From Pseudobutyrivibrio ruminis (GTDB lineage Bacteria > Bacillota > Clostridia > Lachnospirales > Lachnospiraceae): a stretch of DNA of 64,000 nt. Below are positions 53,702-62,811 of this stretch, piece after piece. The stretch is from the NCBI GenBank assembly GCA_015057305.1, contig SVES01000005.1:1-64000 (forward strand), given 5' to 3'. A program made the position numbers and the translations under genes. Under the pieces are notes generated by a model. The model was not told the DNA's origin. It was given only the letters and a program-made list of their open reading frames with translations, and did no database searches. Each line of letters starts with the position of its first letter. The stretch's first letter is position 1.

Positions 53702-54979
53702 TTGAGCGATTTATTTCTTACCGCTTATGGTGGATCCATTCTTGGACCAATTGCTAAACTATTAGGATGGATAATGGATAAGATCTATGTTTTTCTTGCC
53801 AATATTGGTATTGAAAATATAGCTCTTACAATTTTTGTATTTACTGTCTTTATTTATATTTGTATGTTTCCTCTTACATATAAGCAACAGAAGTTTGCTG
53901 TGCTTACACGTAAGATGCAGCCTGAGATGAAGGCTATACAGGATAAATATAAAGGGGCTAGAGATCAGGAGAGTATGCAAAAACAGCAAATGGAGACTCA
54001 GGCGCTGTATGATAAGTATGGTATTTCTCCTACAGGTAGCTGTGTTTACATGTTAATTCAGATGCCTATTCTTTTTGCACTTTATAGAGTTTTCTATAAT
54101 GTGCCAGCCTATATTACTTCAGTTAAAGATGTTTTTGGAAATCTTGTTAGTGGTATTATGGCTACTGATGGATTTGCTGATAAAATGCAAGCCATTTATG
54201 AGGGTTCAAAGTTAAATTTACAGACTGTCCCTGATTTTACTTCTACAGATAATACTGTTGTTTCAAATTTTATTGTTGATGTTTTGTATAAATTACCTTC
54301 TTCTGGGTGGGAAGCTGTTTCAAATGCATTTCCAGATTTAGCATCTTCAATAGATGGTGTTATTGCTCACTTAGAAAAGATTAATTATTTATTTGTTTTA
54401 AATATTTCTGATACACCATTAAACTTAATTAAAGCTGGCTGGGCTGCTGATTCTAAGGATTTTGTTTTAATTATTTGTGCTATTTTAATTCCAGTTATAT
54501 CTTACTTAACACAAATGGCAAATATTAAGCTTACTCCACAGTCTACAGAAGGACAGTCTGAACAGATGGCTGCTCAGATGAAGACTATGAATCTTATGAT
54601 GCCACTTATGTCTTTGTTTATTGCATTTACTGTTCCTGTTGGTCTTGGTCTTTATTGGATTGCTGGTGCAGTTGTCCGTATAGTTCAACAGTACTTCTTA
54701 AATAAGCACTTTGAGAAGATTGATCTTGAAAGCATTATTGAAAAAAATAAAGATAAAGCTGCTGCTAAGGCTGAAAAGAGGGGTATAAGACAAGCCCAGA
54801 TTTATGAAGCAGCTCGTATGTCTACAAAAACTACATCTATGGCTGATAAGGCTAATTTAGTAAAAGATAATGAAGAGGCTCTTAAATCTGCAGATGAATT
54901 AAGAGCAAAAGCTAGTTCAAATTCTCTAGCAGCAAAAGCTAATCTTGTAAAAGAATTTAATGAAAAAAATAATAAGTAA
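53702..54979 (+). CDS. yidC: Membrane protein insertase YidC
   Basis: The 425-residue YidC/Oxa1-type insertase starts at a TTG (53702), supported by GGAGG seven bases upstream. Helices lie at about 10-25, 40-58, 108-125 and in the second half (FVLIICAILIPVISYLTQMA, MSLFIAFTVPVGLGLYWIAGA). A roughly 100-residue insertion lies between the second and third core helices, longer than in Bacillus SpoIIIJ. The cytoplasmic tail is Ala/Lys-rich and charged. No lipobox is visible at the N-terminus. It inserts membrane proteins with or without SecYEG. Confidence 0.95.
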   Translation: MSDLFLTAYGGSILGPIAKLLGWIMDKIYVFLANIGIENIALTIFVFTVFIYICMFPLTYKQQKFAVLTRKMQPEMKAIQDKYKGARDQESMQKQQMETQALYDKYGISPTGSCVYMLIQMPILFALYRVFYNVPAYITSVKDVFGNLVSGIMATDGFADKMQAIYEGSKLNLQTVPDFTSTDNTVVSNFIVDVLYKLPSSGWEAVSNAFPDLASSIDGVIAHLEKINYLFVLNISDTPLNLIKAGWAADSKDFVLIICAILIPVISYLTQMANIKLTPQSTEGQSEQMAAQMKTMNLMMPLMSLFIAFTVPVGLGLYWIAGAVVRIVQQYFLNKHFEKIDLESIIEKNKDKAAAKAEKRGIRQAQIYEAARMSTKTTSMADKANLVKDNEEALKSADELRAKASSNSLAAKANLVKEFNEKNNK

Positions 54980-54992
54980 GGGGGACTAAATA

Positions 54993-55622
54993 ATGGAATA
55001 TAAAGAATTTACTGGTAAGAGTGTGGATGATGCTCTTACTAATGCTACTGTTGCTTTAGGTGTTACTTCTGATCAAATCAAATATGAAGTTATTGAAGAG
55101 GGAAGTACTGGTTTCCTTGGTTTAGGATCTAAAGATGCAGTGATTAAGGTTGTTATTTCTTCTGATGAGGATCCTAAGGAAGTTGCTAAAGAATTTTTAA
55201 ATAATGTTTTTGAAGCTATGCAGCTTGAAGTTAATATTTCTATTGATTTTGATGAAGAAGAAAAAACATTATCTATTGATTTAGCTGGTCCTGAAATGGG
55301 TGTTCTTATTGGTAAGCGTGGTCAGACTTTAGATTCATTACAGTATCTTACAAATCTTGCTGTTAATCGTTCTTCTGAAAACTATACTAGAGTTAAGATT
55401 GATACTGAGGATTACAGACGTCGTAGAAAAGAAACTCTTGAAAATCTTGCAAAGAATATGGCTAGCAAGGTTAAGAGAACTAAGAAGGCTGTTACTCTTG
55501 AGGCTATGAATCCTTATGAGAGACGTATTATTCATTCTGCTCTTCAAAATGACAATAATGTTACTACTCATTCAGAGGGTGAAGAGCCATATCGTTACGT
55601 TGTTATTACTCTTAAGAAATAA
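54993..55622 (+). CDS. jag: RNA-binding protein Jag/KhpB
   Basis: The 209-residue protein has three parts: an N-terminal Jag domain (about 1-50, EFTGKSVDDALTNATVALG), a KH domain with GVLIGKRGQTLDSLQYL, and a C-terminal R3H domain with MNPYERRIIHSALQ. It is a global RNA binder linked to cell-envelope synthesis in Gram-positives. It follows yidC by 13 bp. Confidence 0.95.
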   Translation: MEYKEFTGKSVDDALTNATVALGVTSDQIKYEVIEEGSTGFLGLGSKDAVIKVVISSDEDPKEVAKEFLNNVFEAMQLEVNISIDFDEEEKTLSIDLAGPEMGVLIGKRGQTLDSLQYLTNLAVNRSSENYTRVKIDTEDYRRRRKETLENLAKNMASKVKRTKKAVTLEAMNPYERRIIHSALQNDNNVTTHSEGEEPYRYVVITLKK

Positions 55623-55630
55623 TTTTTTTC

Positions 55631-55662
55631 AAGGGTTAGTCTTTATAAGCAGGCTAACCCTT
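55631..55662 (+). terminator. Hairpin after jag, possible terminator
   Basis: AAGGGTTAG/CTAACCCTT (55631-55639 and 55654-55662) with a 14-nt loop lies eight bases after the jag stop. The following TGACTTTG is only moderately T-rich. Confidence 0.5.
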
Positions 55663-55669
55663 TGACTTT

Positions 55670-55719
55670 GCTAATTAATAGAGTAATAAATTCATAAGTT
55701 TATTAATTTCTTAATTAGC
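55670..55719 (+). repeat. Inverted repeat in the mnmE leader
   Basis: GCTAATTAA (55670-55678) and TTAATTAGC (55711-55719) pair perfectly, with an inner AATAAA/TTTATT pair. The 3' arm ends six bases before the mnmE ribosome site, so folding could affect translation. Confidence 0.5.
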
Positions 55720-55735
55720 AAAAATGGAGGAAATC

Positions 55736-57106
55736 ATGTTTCACAATGATACAATTTGCGCAATTGCTACCTCACTAAATAATTCTGGAATTGGTATAAT
55801 TCGAGTTAGTGGAGAAGAATCAATTTCTATAGTTGATTCTATTTTTCGTGGAAAAAATAAGCTAATTGATTGTGAGACTCATACTATTCAATATGGACAT
55901 ATCGTTTCTAATGCAGAAGTAATAGATGAAGTTCTTGTTATGATTATGAAAGGACCACGTTCATATACGACAGAGGATACTATTGAAATTGATTGTCATG
56001 GTGGAATACTTATATTAAAAAAGGTTCTAAAACTTTTATTAGATGCAGGTGCAAGAATTGCTGAGCCTGGTGAATTTACAAAGCGTGCTTTTTTGAATGG
56101 AAGAATAGATTTATCTGAAGCTGAATCTATTATGGATTTAATTTCTTCTAATTCAGAACTTGCTATGAAAAATTCTATAAAGCAGTTGTCTGGTTCTTTG
56201 AATAAAATTATTGTAGATTTACGTGATAAGATTTTATATGAGACAGCTTTTATTGAATCTGCGCTTGATGATCCTGAGCATTATGATTTAAATAATTATC
56301 CTGATGAGTTAAAAATAAAAGTTGAGAATATGATTTCTTCATTAGATGGGTTAATAAAATCTTTTGATTCTGGTCATATTTTAAAAGAAGGAATTAATAC
56401 TCTTATTTTAGGAAAGCCTAATGCTGGTAAATCATCTCTTCTTAATACTCTTTCAAGGAGAGAGAGAGCAATAGTTACAGATATTCCTGGAACTACAAGA
56501 GATACATTAGAAGAGCAGATTACTATAAATGGAATTTCTCTTAATATAATTGATACTGCTGGTATTAGGCAGACTGATGATATAGTCGAAAAAATTGGTG
56601 TTGATAAAGCTATAGATTCTATAGAAGATGCTGATTTGATTTTGTTTGTTTTAGATTCATCTAGACCTCTTGATTCTGATGATGAATTTATTATTGATAA
56701 GATTAAAGATAAAAAGGTAATAATTTTATTGAATAAATCAGACCTCGATACAGTGATTAACGAGGTAGATATATGCAAAAAATATAATAAACCTGTTATT
56801 TCTTTTTCATCTGTTAGCATGGATGGACTTAATACATTAGAATCAACTATTACTGATATGTTTTTCAGTGGTGAAGTAAAAACTGATGATACATTGTATA
56901 TCACAAATTCTCGTCAAGCTTCTTGCTTATCTAACGCAAAGAATAGTTTGATGAATGTAATAACAAGTATCGATAATATGATGCCAGAGGATTTCTTTTC
57001 AATTGATTTAATGGATGCATATAATTTTTTGGGTGAAATTACTGGTGAAACTATTGATGATGATTTAGCTAATAAGATTTTCTCAGAATTTTGTATGGGA
57101 AAATAA
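55736..57106 (+). CDS. mnmE: tRNA uridine-5-carboxymethylaminomethyl synthesis GTPase MnmE
   Basis: The ATG at 55736 is chosen because GGAGG lies just upstream; an ATG four codons earlier would place its start on that ribosome site. The product is 456 residues: an N-terminal tetrahydrofolate-binding domain, helical domains and an embedded G domain ([33 protein letters not shown]). The C-terminal CMGK supplies the conserved Cys. With MnmG it modifies U34 of tRNAs reading two-fold codons. Confidence 0.97.
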   Translation: MFHNDTICAIATSLNNSGIGIIRVSGEESISIVDSIFRGKNKLIDCETHTIQYGHIVSNAEVIDEVLVMIMKGPRSYTTEDTIEIDCHGGILILKKVLKLLLDAGARIAEPGEFTKRAFLNGRIDLSEAESIMDLISSNSELAMKNSIKQLSGSLNKIIVDLRDKILYETAFIESALDDPEHYDLNNYPDELKIKVENMISSLDGLIKSFDSGHILKEGINTLILGKPNAGKSSLLNTLSRRERAIVTDIPGTTRDTLEEQITINGISLNIIDTAGIRQTDDIVEKIGVDKAIDSIEDADLILFVLDSSRPLDSDDEFIIDKIKDKKVIILLNKSDLDTVINEVDICKKYNKPVISFSSVSMDGLNTLESTITDMFFSGEVKTDDTLYITNSRQASCLSNAKNSLMNVITSIDNMMPEDFFSIDLMDAYNFLGEITGETIDDDLANKIFSEFCMGK

Positions 57107-57128
57107 GATTGTTTTAAAGGAGTTATTT

Positions 57129-59009
57129 ATGTCTGTTGTAGAAGAATCCTATGATATTGTTGTTATTGGTGCGGGTCATGCTGGTTGTGAGGCTGCACTT
57201 GCGGCTGCACGAATGGGTTTAAATACTATTTGTTTTACAGTTAGTATGGATTCAGTTGCACTTATGCCTTGTAATCCTAATATTGGTGGAAGTTCTAAAG
57301 GACATTTAGTTAGAGAGTTAGACGCACTTGGCGGACAAATGGGTATTAATATTGATCATACATTTATTCAATCTAAGATGTTAAATTCATCTAAAGGTCC
57401 TGCAGTTCATTCTCTTAGAGCACAGGCTGATAAATCTGCATATTCTCTTAGAATGAGAAAGACAATGCAAGATACTGATAATCTTACTTTGCGCCAGGCT
57501 GAAGTTACTGATTTAATTGTTAACAATGGAAAAGTTGAAGGAGTAAAGACTCTTTCTGGTGCTATTTATAATGCTAAAGCTGTAATTATTTGTACTGGTA
57601 CTTACCTTAGAGCCAGATGTTTGTACGGAGATGTTATTGAACACACTGGACCTAATGGTTTAAAGGCTGCTAATCATTTAACAGCGTCTTTAACAGATAA
57701 TAATGTAGAAATGAACCGCTTTAAAACTGGTACTCCGGCTAGAATTGATAGTCGTTCAATCGATTATTCTAAGATGGAAATTCAATTAGGAGATACTCCT
57801 GTTGTTCCATTTTCATTTAGTACCAATCCTGATGATGTACAGATAGAGCAGGTTCCATGTTATCTCACTTATACTAATGAAAAGACACATGAAATCATCA
57901 GAGCTAATCTTGATAGGTCACCTATGTATTCAGGTGTGATTGAAGGTACTGGTCCAAGATATTGTCCTAGTATCGAAGATAAAGTTGTTCGTTTTGCAGA
58001 TAAGAATCGTCATCAGCTTTTCGTTGAGCCTGAAGGTCTTAATACAAATGAAATGTATATTGGTGGTATGAGTTCTTCTATGCCTGAAGATGTTCAGTAT
58101 GCTATGTATCATACTGTTCCTGGTTTAGAAAATTGTAAAATTGTTCGTAATGCCTATGCTATCGAATATGATTGTATTAATGCAACTCAATTAAAGGCTT
58201 CACTTGAATTTAAAAATATAGATGGCCTTTTTGCTGCCGGTCAGTTTAATGGAAGTAGTGGTTATGAGGAGGCAGCTGCTCAAGGTTTAGTTGCTGGAAT
58301 AAATGCTGCTTTAAAATTACTTGGTAAGGAACCTATGATTCTTGATAGATCTAATTCTTATATAGGTGTACTTATAGATGATCTTGTTACTAAGGAAACA
58401 AAAGAACCTTATAGAATGATGACATCAAGAGCTGAGTATAGACTTTTACTTAGGCAAGATAATGCAGATATTCGCCTCTCTAAAATCGGTTACGAGGTTG
58501 GTTTATTACCTAAAGAACGATATGATCATGTAGTTGAAAAAGAGCGTTTAATCAATGAGGAAGTAGCTCGTGTTAAAGAAATAAATATTGGTGCTAGAAA
58601 AGAGGTTCAAGAGCTTCTTGAATCATATGGTAGTATACCTCTTTCTAATGGTATAAAGTTAGTTGATTTAATTAGAAGGCCTGAGCTTGATTATGATAAG
58701 CTTGCGCCTATTGATTCTGAGAGACCTTCTTTATCTGCTGAGGTTAGAGAGGAAGTAAATATTTATATTAAATATGAAGGATATTTAACAAGACAAGAAA
58801 AGCAGGTAAAACAATTTAAAAAACTTGAACAAAAATTTATTCCTAGTGATATTGATTATAATGATGTATCTAGTCTTCGTATAGAAGCTAGACAAAAGCT
58901 AACAAAGCTTAGACCAGCTAATATTGGTCAGGCATCTAGAATATCAGGTGTTAGTCCTGCAGATATTTCTGTTTTGTTAGTATATTTGGAAACCTATAAA
59001 AGTAAATAA
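57129..59009 (+). CDS. mnmG: tRNA uridine-5-carboxymethylaminomethyl synthesis enzyme MnmG (GidA)
   Basis: A 626-residue FAD enzyme. The dinucleotide-binding motif [17 protein letters not shown] is near the N-terminus, followed by [16 protein letters not shown] and [13 protein letters not shown]. The C-terminal helical domain binds MnmE ([15 protein letters not shown]). It lies 22 bp after mnmE and works in the same complex. Confidence 0.98.
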   Translation: MSVVEESYDIVVIGAGHAGCEAALAAARMGLNTICFTVSMDSVALMPCNPNIGGSSKGHLVRELDALGGQMGINIDHTFIQSKMLNSSKGPAVHSLRAQADKSAYSLRMRKTMQDTDNLTLRQAEVTDLIVNNGKVEGVKTLSGAIYNAKAVIICTGTYLRARCLYGDVIEHTGPNGLKAANHLTASLTDNNVEMNRFKTGTPARIDSRSIDYSKMEIQLGDTPVVPFSFSTNPDDVQIEQVPCYLTYTNEKTHEIIRANLDRSPMYSGVIEGTGPRYCPSIEDKVVRFADKNRHQLFVEPEGLNTNEMYIGGMSSSMPEDVQYAMYHTVPGLENCKIVRNAYAIEYDCINATQLKASLEFKNIDGLFAAGQFNGSSGYEEAAAQGLVAGINAALKLLGKEPMILDRSNSYIGVLIDDLVTKETKEPYRMMTSRAEYRLLLRQDNADIRLSKIGYEVGLLPKERYDHVVEKERLINEEVARVKEINIGARKEVQELLESYGSIPLSNGIKLVDLIRRPELDYDKLAPIDSERPSLSAEVREEVNIYIKYEGYLTRQEKQVKQFKKLEQKFIPSDIDYNDVSSLRIEARQKLTKLRPANIGQASRISGVSPADISVLLVYLETYKSK

Positions 59010-59071
59010 ATTTCTTTGTTTTAAGGGTATATAGAAGTACCCTTATAATCATTGATTTTTTTAGGAGATTT

Positions 59072-59791
59072 ATGAATAGAGATTATTCTTATTTAGTTAA
59101 TACTTTATCTAGTTGGAATTTTGAGTTATCCGAAAGACAATTAGAGCAGTTTGATAAATATTATGAATTACTTGTTGAAAAAAATAAAGTAATGAATCTT
59201 ACGGCTATTACTGAGTTTGATGAAGTATTAGTTAAACATTTTGCTGATAGTTTATCTATATGTACGGTTATGCCAAATAATATTAATACTGTTTGTGATT
59301 TAGGAACTGGTGCTGGATTTCCTGGCATACCTATGGCTATAGCTTATCCTAATATTCAATTTACTTTAATTGATTCTCTTAATAAGCGTATTAAGTTTTT
59401 GCAGGAACTTATTGATTGTATTGGACTTAATAATGTTACTTTGGTTCATGCAAGAGCAGAAGAAGCTGGACGTAATAAAATATATAGAGAACAGTTTGAT
59501 TTAGTAGTTTCACGTGCAGTTGCTAATATTGCTACTTTATCTGAATATTGTTTGCCTTTGGTTAAAAATAATGGAATATTTATTAGCTTTAAATCTGGAG
59601 ATATTAATGAAGAAATTAATAAATCAGGTAAAGCTATTAGTATTCTTGGTGGTAGATTAAATAAGCCTGTGTTTTTTAATTTGCCTGAAACTGATATTAG
59701 TAGAAGTTTTTTAATTATAAAAAAAGAAAAAAATACTCCAAAGGTTTATCCTAGAAAAGCTGGAACACCAAGTAAAGAACCTTTATGCTAA
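59072..59791 (+). CDS. rsmG: 16S rRNA (guanine527-N7)-methyltransferase RsmG (GidB)
   Basis: The 239-residue SAM methyltransferase has the motif CDLGTGAGFPGIPMAIAYP, followed by LIDSLNKRIKFLQE and the VSRAVANIATL stretch typical of GidB. It methylates G527 of 16S rRNA. The upstream gap carries a small TAAGGGTA/TACCCTTA hairpin (59022-59045). Confidence 0.97.
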   Translation: MNRDYSYLVNTLSSWNFELSERQLEQFDKYYELLVEKNKVMNLTAITEFDEVLVKHFADSLSICTVMPNNINTVCDLGTGAGFPGIPMAIAYPNIQFTLIDSLNKRIKFLQELIDCIGLNNVTLVHARAEEAGRNKIYREQFDLVVSRAVANIATLSEYCLPLVKNNGIFISFKSGDINEEINKSGKAISILGGRLNKPVFFNLPETDISRSFLIIKKEKNTPKVYPRKAGTPSKEPLC

Positions 59792-59795
59792 TTTT

Positions 59796-59811
59796 TGTTT
59801 CATGTGAAACA
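59796..59811. promoter_or_regulatory. Degenerate parS site
   Basis: TGTTTCATGTGAAACA differs from the parS consensus by one base. It sits between rsmG and the coiled-coil gene. Confidence 0.75.
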
Positions 59812-59829
59812 TTTTATAGAGGATAATTT

Positions 59830-60291
59830 ATGATTAACGATTTTTTAAAAAAATATCAAGAAGAATTAAATACTGATAGAATTCAACTAAAGGAAGATAT
59901 TGATTTACTTTCTACTAAAATTAAAGAAGAAAATAAATTCATTTCCTTATTAGAAGAATCAAATAAATCTTATTTTAAAGAATTTACTCCAAGGGATATT
60001 AATTCAAAAAATAATGAAAAAGTACTTGAAGTAAAAAAAATATTAGAATCGTTGAATAATGAGATGCAGCAAAAGATGGATAAATTGAAATTTTATGATA
60101 ACAGATTATTAGAAATTAATAATCTATTATTAAATCTTTCTACTGATACTATCAAGGTTGAAGGTACTAATAAAGTTAATAATTCTTTTGATATTGATTT
60201 AAAAAGTAAGCTGATTGATATAAAAAATTATCTTGTCTTAGATCCTTATAGGGCTAAGGTTGATTTAGAAAACTTAATATCTCGTCTTTAA
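59830..60291 (+). CDS. Coiled-coil protein of unknown function between rsmG and parA
   Basis: A 153-residue soluble protein, mostly helical with heptad-like patterning: two long charged helices (about 3-55 and 58-105) in a probable antiparallel coiled coil, then a short C-terminal helical part (LKSKLIDIKNYLVLDPYRAKVDLENLI). It is rich in Lys, Glu, Asn and Leu. No DNA-binding motif is seen. It is not Noc or ParB-like, although it occupies the position where Bacillus has noc. AGAGG precedes the ATG, and a parS variant lies 18 bp upstream. A chromosome-segregation role is only suggested by place. Confidence 0.75.
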   Translation: MINDFLKKYQEELNTDRIQLKEDIDLLSTKIKEENKFISLLEESNKSYFKEFTPRDINSKNNEKVLEVKKILESLNNEMQQKMDKLKFYDNRLLEINNLLLNLSTDTIKVEGTNKVNNSFDIDLKSKLIDIKNYLVLDPYRAKVDLENLISRL

Positions 60292-60318
60292 TTTTAAAAA
60301 AATCTAAATATAGAATAA

Positions 60319-60334
60319 TGTTTCACGTGAAACA
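60319..60334. promoter_or_regulatory. parS: parS site 1
   Basis: A perfect 16-bp ParB-binding palindrome TGTTTCACGTGAAACA. Confidence 0.95.
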
Positions 60335-60418
60335 TTATCTTTATAAATATGGTCTTTCACAAAATATTGTGTTATGAATATAAATTCAACTTCAATATAT
60401 TGCTTTATTGTCAAAAAA

Positions 60419-60434
60419 TGTTTCACGTGAAACA
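60419..60434. promoter_or_regulatory. parS: parS site 2
   Basis: A perfect 16-bp TGTTTCACGTGAAACA. Confidence 0.95.
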
Positions 60435-60504
60435 TTTTTTAAAGTATAAGATTTTAAACTATATATTGTGTTGATTAATTAAAATTAGAATCTAAAATAA
60501 TAAG

Positions 60505-60758
60505 TTATGACTTCTTGCTGACAAAACAAGGAAAATGTCAGCAAGAATCCTGCTTCGCAGGACAAGATTTTCCTTTCAGTAAAATCTTGGTATTTACGAT
60601 TCCTGTTTTTCTGATGAAAAACAAGAATCTATAGGTTTTTGTTTTTTATCAGTAAAACAAGAACCTGACATAGACAAATATTTTCTGAAAGAAAATGTTG
60701 CTTGGCAAAGCAAAGTTCTTGTGGGCTTTTTCCTTAAGTAGCCCACAAGAAGTCATAA
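60505..60758. other. Eight-hairpin structured element between the parS modules
   Basis: A terminal inverted repeat TTATGAC/GTCATAA (60505-60511 and 60752-60758) encloses eight successive stems: 60512-60523/60536-60547 (12 bp perfect), 60548-60553/60557-60562, 60563-60571/60581-60589, 60598-60611/60616-60629 (13 of 14 bp), 60633-60645/60654-60666 (13 bp with one G-U), 60680-60685/60691-60696, 60698-60703/60708-60713 and 60716-60727/60740-60751 (12 bp perfect). The G+C is about one third, against roughly 15% in the flanks. No reading frame or known RNA family is recognised. It could be a structured RNA or a DNA-level element; strand is unknown. Confidence 0.7.
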
Positions 60759-60848
60759 ATGAATAATTTCTAATGCAATCTAATTAAAATAAATTTAGTA
60801 ATTTTTATAAATTCACCTATAAAATATTACTAATCTAAATATAGAAAA

Positions 60849-60864
60849 TGTTTCACGTGAAACA
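60849..60864. promoter_or_regulatory. parS: parS site 3
   Basis: A perfect 16-bp TGTTTCACGTGAAACA. Confidence 0.95.
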
Positions 60865-60948
60865 TTATTTTATTATTAAGTGGATAACACAAAATATAGT
60901 ATTTGGAAATTAAATTCAACTTCAATATATTGCATTTTTAAGTAAAAA

Positions 60949-60964
60949 TGTTTCACGTGAAACA
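60949..60964. promoter_or_regulatory. parS: parS site 4
   Basis: A perfect 16-bp TGTTTCACGTGAAACA. Confidence 0.95.
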
Positions 60965-61027
60965 TTTTAGAGACTAAAAGATTATAAACTATATATTGTG
61001 TTATGTTTCTATTTATAGGATTTACCC

Positions 61028-61070
61028 CATTCTATTATTGGTAGAATTAAAAAAAATAGAATGATATAAT
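61028..61070 (+). promoter_or_regulatory. Inverted repeat and -10 box upstream of parA
   Basis: CATTCTATT (61028-61036) and AATAGAATG (61055-61063) are perfect inverted repeats. The second overlaps the approach to a perfect -10 TATAAT (61065-61070). No good -35 is found at 17 bp, so a bound protein may assist or block here. Confidence 0.5.
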
Positions 61071-61117
61071 TAACAAGGCTAAAATAAACTAACAAAATAA
61101 TAAGAGGGAGACTTTAC

Positions 61118-61888
61118 ATGAAGAGAGTAATAGCAATCGCAAACCAAAAAGGTGGAGTAGGTAAGACAACAACAACAATAAATTTATCTGCATGTTTAGC
61201 AGAAGCTGGAAAAAAAGTTTTAGTAATAGATACTGATCCTCAGGGAAATGCAACAAGCGGATTAGGCCTCGATAAGGATGAATGTGAAAATACTGTTTAT
61301 GACTTAGTGCTTGACCAATGTAGTATAAAAGAGTGCATGTACAAAGTTGAGGATATTCCAAACCTAACAATTATTCCATCAAATGTAGATTTAGCAGGTG
61401 CAGAAATCGAGTTACTTGGAATTAATGAAAAAGAATATATTTTAAGAAACGCAGTAGATTATGTAAAGGATGATTTTGATTATGTAATAATTGATTGTCC
61501 ACCTTCACTTAATATGCTGACAATTAATGCAATGACAACAGCTGATTCTGTACTTGTTCCAATTCAATGTGAATATTATGCATTGGAAGGTATAAGCCAA
61601 TTAATACATACAATTGATCTTGTGCAACAAAGACTTAATCCAAAGTTAAAAATCGATGGAGTAGTATTCACAATGTATGATGCAAGAACAAATCTTGCTT
61701 CAGATGTAGTTGATACTGTAAAAAATAATCTCAATGCAACAGTATACCAGACTATTATTCCAAGAAATGTTAGACTTGCTGAAGCACCATCCCATGGATT
61801 GCCAATTAATCTATATGATTCAAAATCTACTGGTGCAGAAAGCTATCGCAATTTAGCAAAAGAAATTATAGGGAGAAAGGATATTTAA
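61118..61888 (+). CDS. parA: Chromosome partitioning ATPase ParA (Soj)
   Basis: A 256-residue ATPase with the deviant Walker A KGGVGKTTT starting at residue 11, Walker A' VIDTDPQGNATSGLG and Walker B DYVIIDCPPSLN. It works with ParB-parS to segregate origins and, in Bacillus, to control DnaA. GAGGGAG precedes the ATG. parB follows by two bases. Confidence 0.97.
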   Translation: MKRVIAIANQKGGVGKTTTTINLSACLAEAGKKVLVIDTDPQGNATSGLGLDKDECENTVYDLVLDQCSIKECMYKVEDIPNLTIIPSNVDLAGAEIELLGINEKEYILRNAVDYVKDDFDYVIIDCPPSLNMLTINAMTTADSVLVPIQCEYYALEGISQLIHTIDLVQQRLNPKLKIDGVVFTMYDARTNLASDVVDTVKNNLNATVYQTIIPRNVRLAEAPSHGLPINLYDSKSTGAESYRNLAKEIIGRKDI

Positions 61889-61890
61889 TA

Positions 61891-62784
61891 ATGGCTGCAA
61901 AAAAAGGAGGGCTTGGTAAGGGATTAGATTCTCTTATTGTAAATAAAAATGAAGGTGTAGTATTAGCTAATCCTGAAGAACATGGTTCGCCAGTTGAAGT
62001 TGATATAAACAAAATTGAACCAAATAAATTACAACCAAGAAAAAATTTTGATGAAGATGCTTTAGAAGGACTGGCAGAGAATATAAAAATCCATGGAATC
62101 ATCAATCCATTAATTGTGCAGGATAGAGGTTCATACTATGAAATAATTGGTGGTGAAAGAAGATGGAGAGCTGCTAGAATTGCAGGTTTTAAAACTGTAC
62201 CAGTAATTATTAAAAAACTCAGTGAACAGGAATTTGTTGAGATTTCTCTCATTGATAATATCCAGCGTGAGCAATTAAATCCTATAGAAGAAGCAATGGC
62301 TTTTGCTAGATTGATTGATGAATTTAATTTAAAGCAGGATGAAGTAGCTGAAAGAGTTTCAAAAAGCAGAACCACTATCACCAATGCACTTAGATTATTA
62401 AAGTTAGATAAGCGTGTGCAGGATATGATAGTTGATGATAAATTAACTACAGGACATGCTCGTGCAATGCTGGCGATTAGTGATCCAGATATGCAATATG
62501 AGTTTGCAGAAAAAGCTTTTGACGAAAGATTGTCTGTAAGAGATGTTGAGCGTGAAATCAAAAAACTATTAAATGAAAAGCAAAGCTTAAAGAAGAATAA
62601 GACTTCTGAAGTTGATCCTCAGTTACAGGCTGTGTATCAGGATGCTCAAGAAAAATTAAAGAGCGTACTTGGCACAAAGGTATTTATAAATGCTAAGGAT
62701 AATAAGTCTGGAAAACTAGAAATAGAATACTATTCACAGGATGAACTAAACAGAATAGTAGAATTACTAGAATCTATAAAATAG
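61891..62784 (+). CDS. parB: Chromosome partitioning protein ParB (Spo0J)
   Basis: The 297-residue protein starts with the ParA-stimulating basic tail KKGGLGKGLDSL. The CTP-binding ParB box GERRWRAARIAGF is present, then the central helix-turn-helix (LKQDEVAERVSKSRTTITNALRLLKL) that reads parS, and a C-terminal dimerisation region. The four perfect parS sites lie 0.9-1.6 kb upstream. Confidence 0.97.
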   Translation: MAAKKGGLGKGLDSLIVNKNEGVVLANPEEHGSPVEVDINKIEPNKLQPRKNFDEDALEGLAENIKIHGIINPLIVQDRGSYYEIIGGERRWRAARIAGFKTVPVIIKKLSEQEFVEISLIDNIQREQLNPIEEAMAFARLIDEFNLKQDEVAERVSKSRTTITNALRLLKLDKRVQDMIVDDKLTTGHARAMLAISDPDMQYEFAEKAFDERLSVRDVEREIKKLLNEKQSLKKNKTSEVDPQLQAVYQDAQEKLKSVLGTKVFINAKDNKSGKLEIEYYSQDELNRIVELLESIK

Positions 62785-62811
62785 AATATATGTTCGTATG
62801 GAGAGACAATA

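Larger units (their letters stand above)
60302..60472. repeat. parS module A
   Basis: The module contains two perfect parS sites (60319-60334 and 60419-60434), exactly 100 bp apart. Between and around them are blocks that recur in module B: ATCTAAATATAGAA, ATTCAACTTCAATATATTGC and AACTATATATTGTGTT. All occur at a constant 530-bp offset from module B. Confidence 0.85.
60832..61002. repeat. parS module B
   Basis: This is a second copy of module A with parS sites at 60849-60864 and 60949-60964, again exactly 100 bp apart. The shared blocks keep the 530-bp offset from end to end, while the sequence between blocks has drifted. Confidence 0.85.

Noticed and set aside
59830..60291. noc homologue
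   Set aside because: The position fits, but there is no ParB box, helix-turn-helix or amphipathic membrane-binding start.
60505..60758. CRISPR array
   Set aside because: The stems differ in sequence and length, there are no equal repeats with unique spacers, and no cas genes are present.
60505..60758. Insertion sequence or intron remnant
   Set aside because: No transposase or reverse transcriptase fragment, no target duplication, and stems fill the whole element rather than only the ends.
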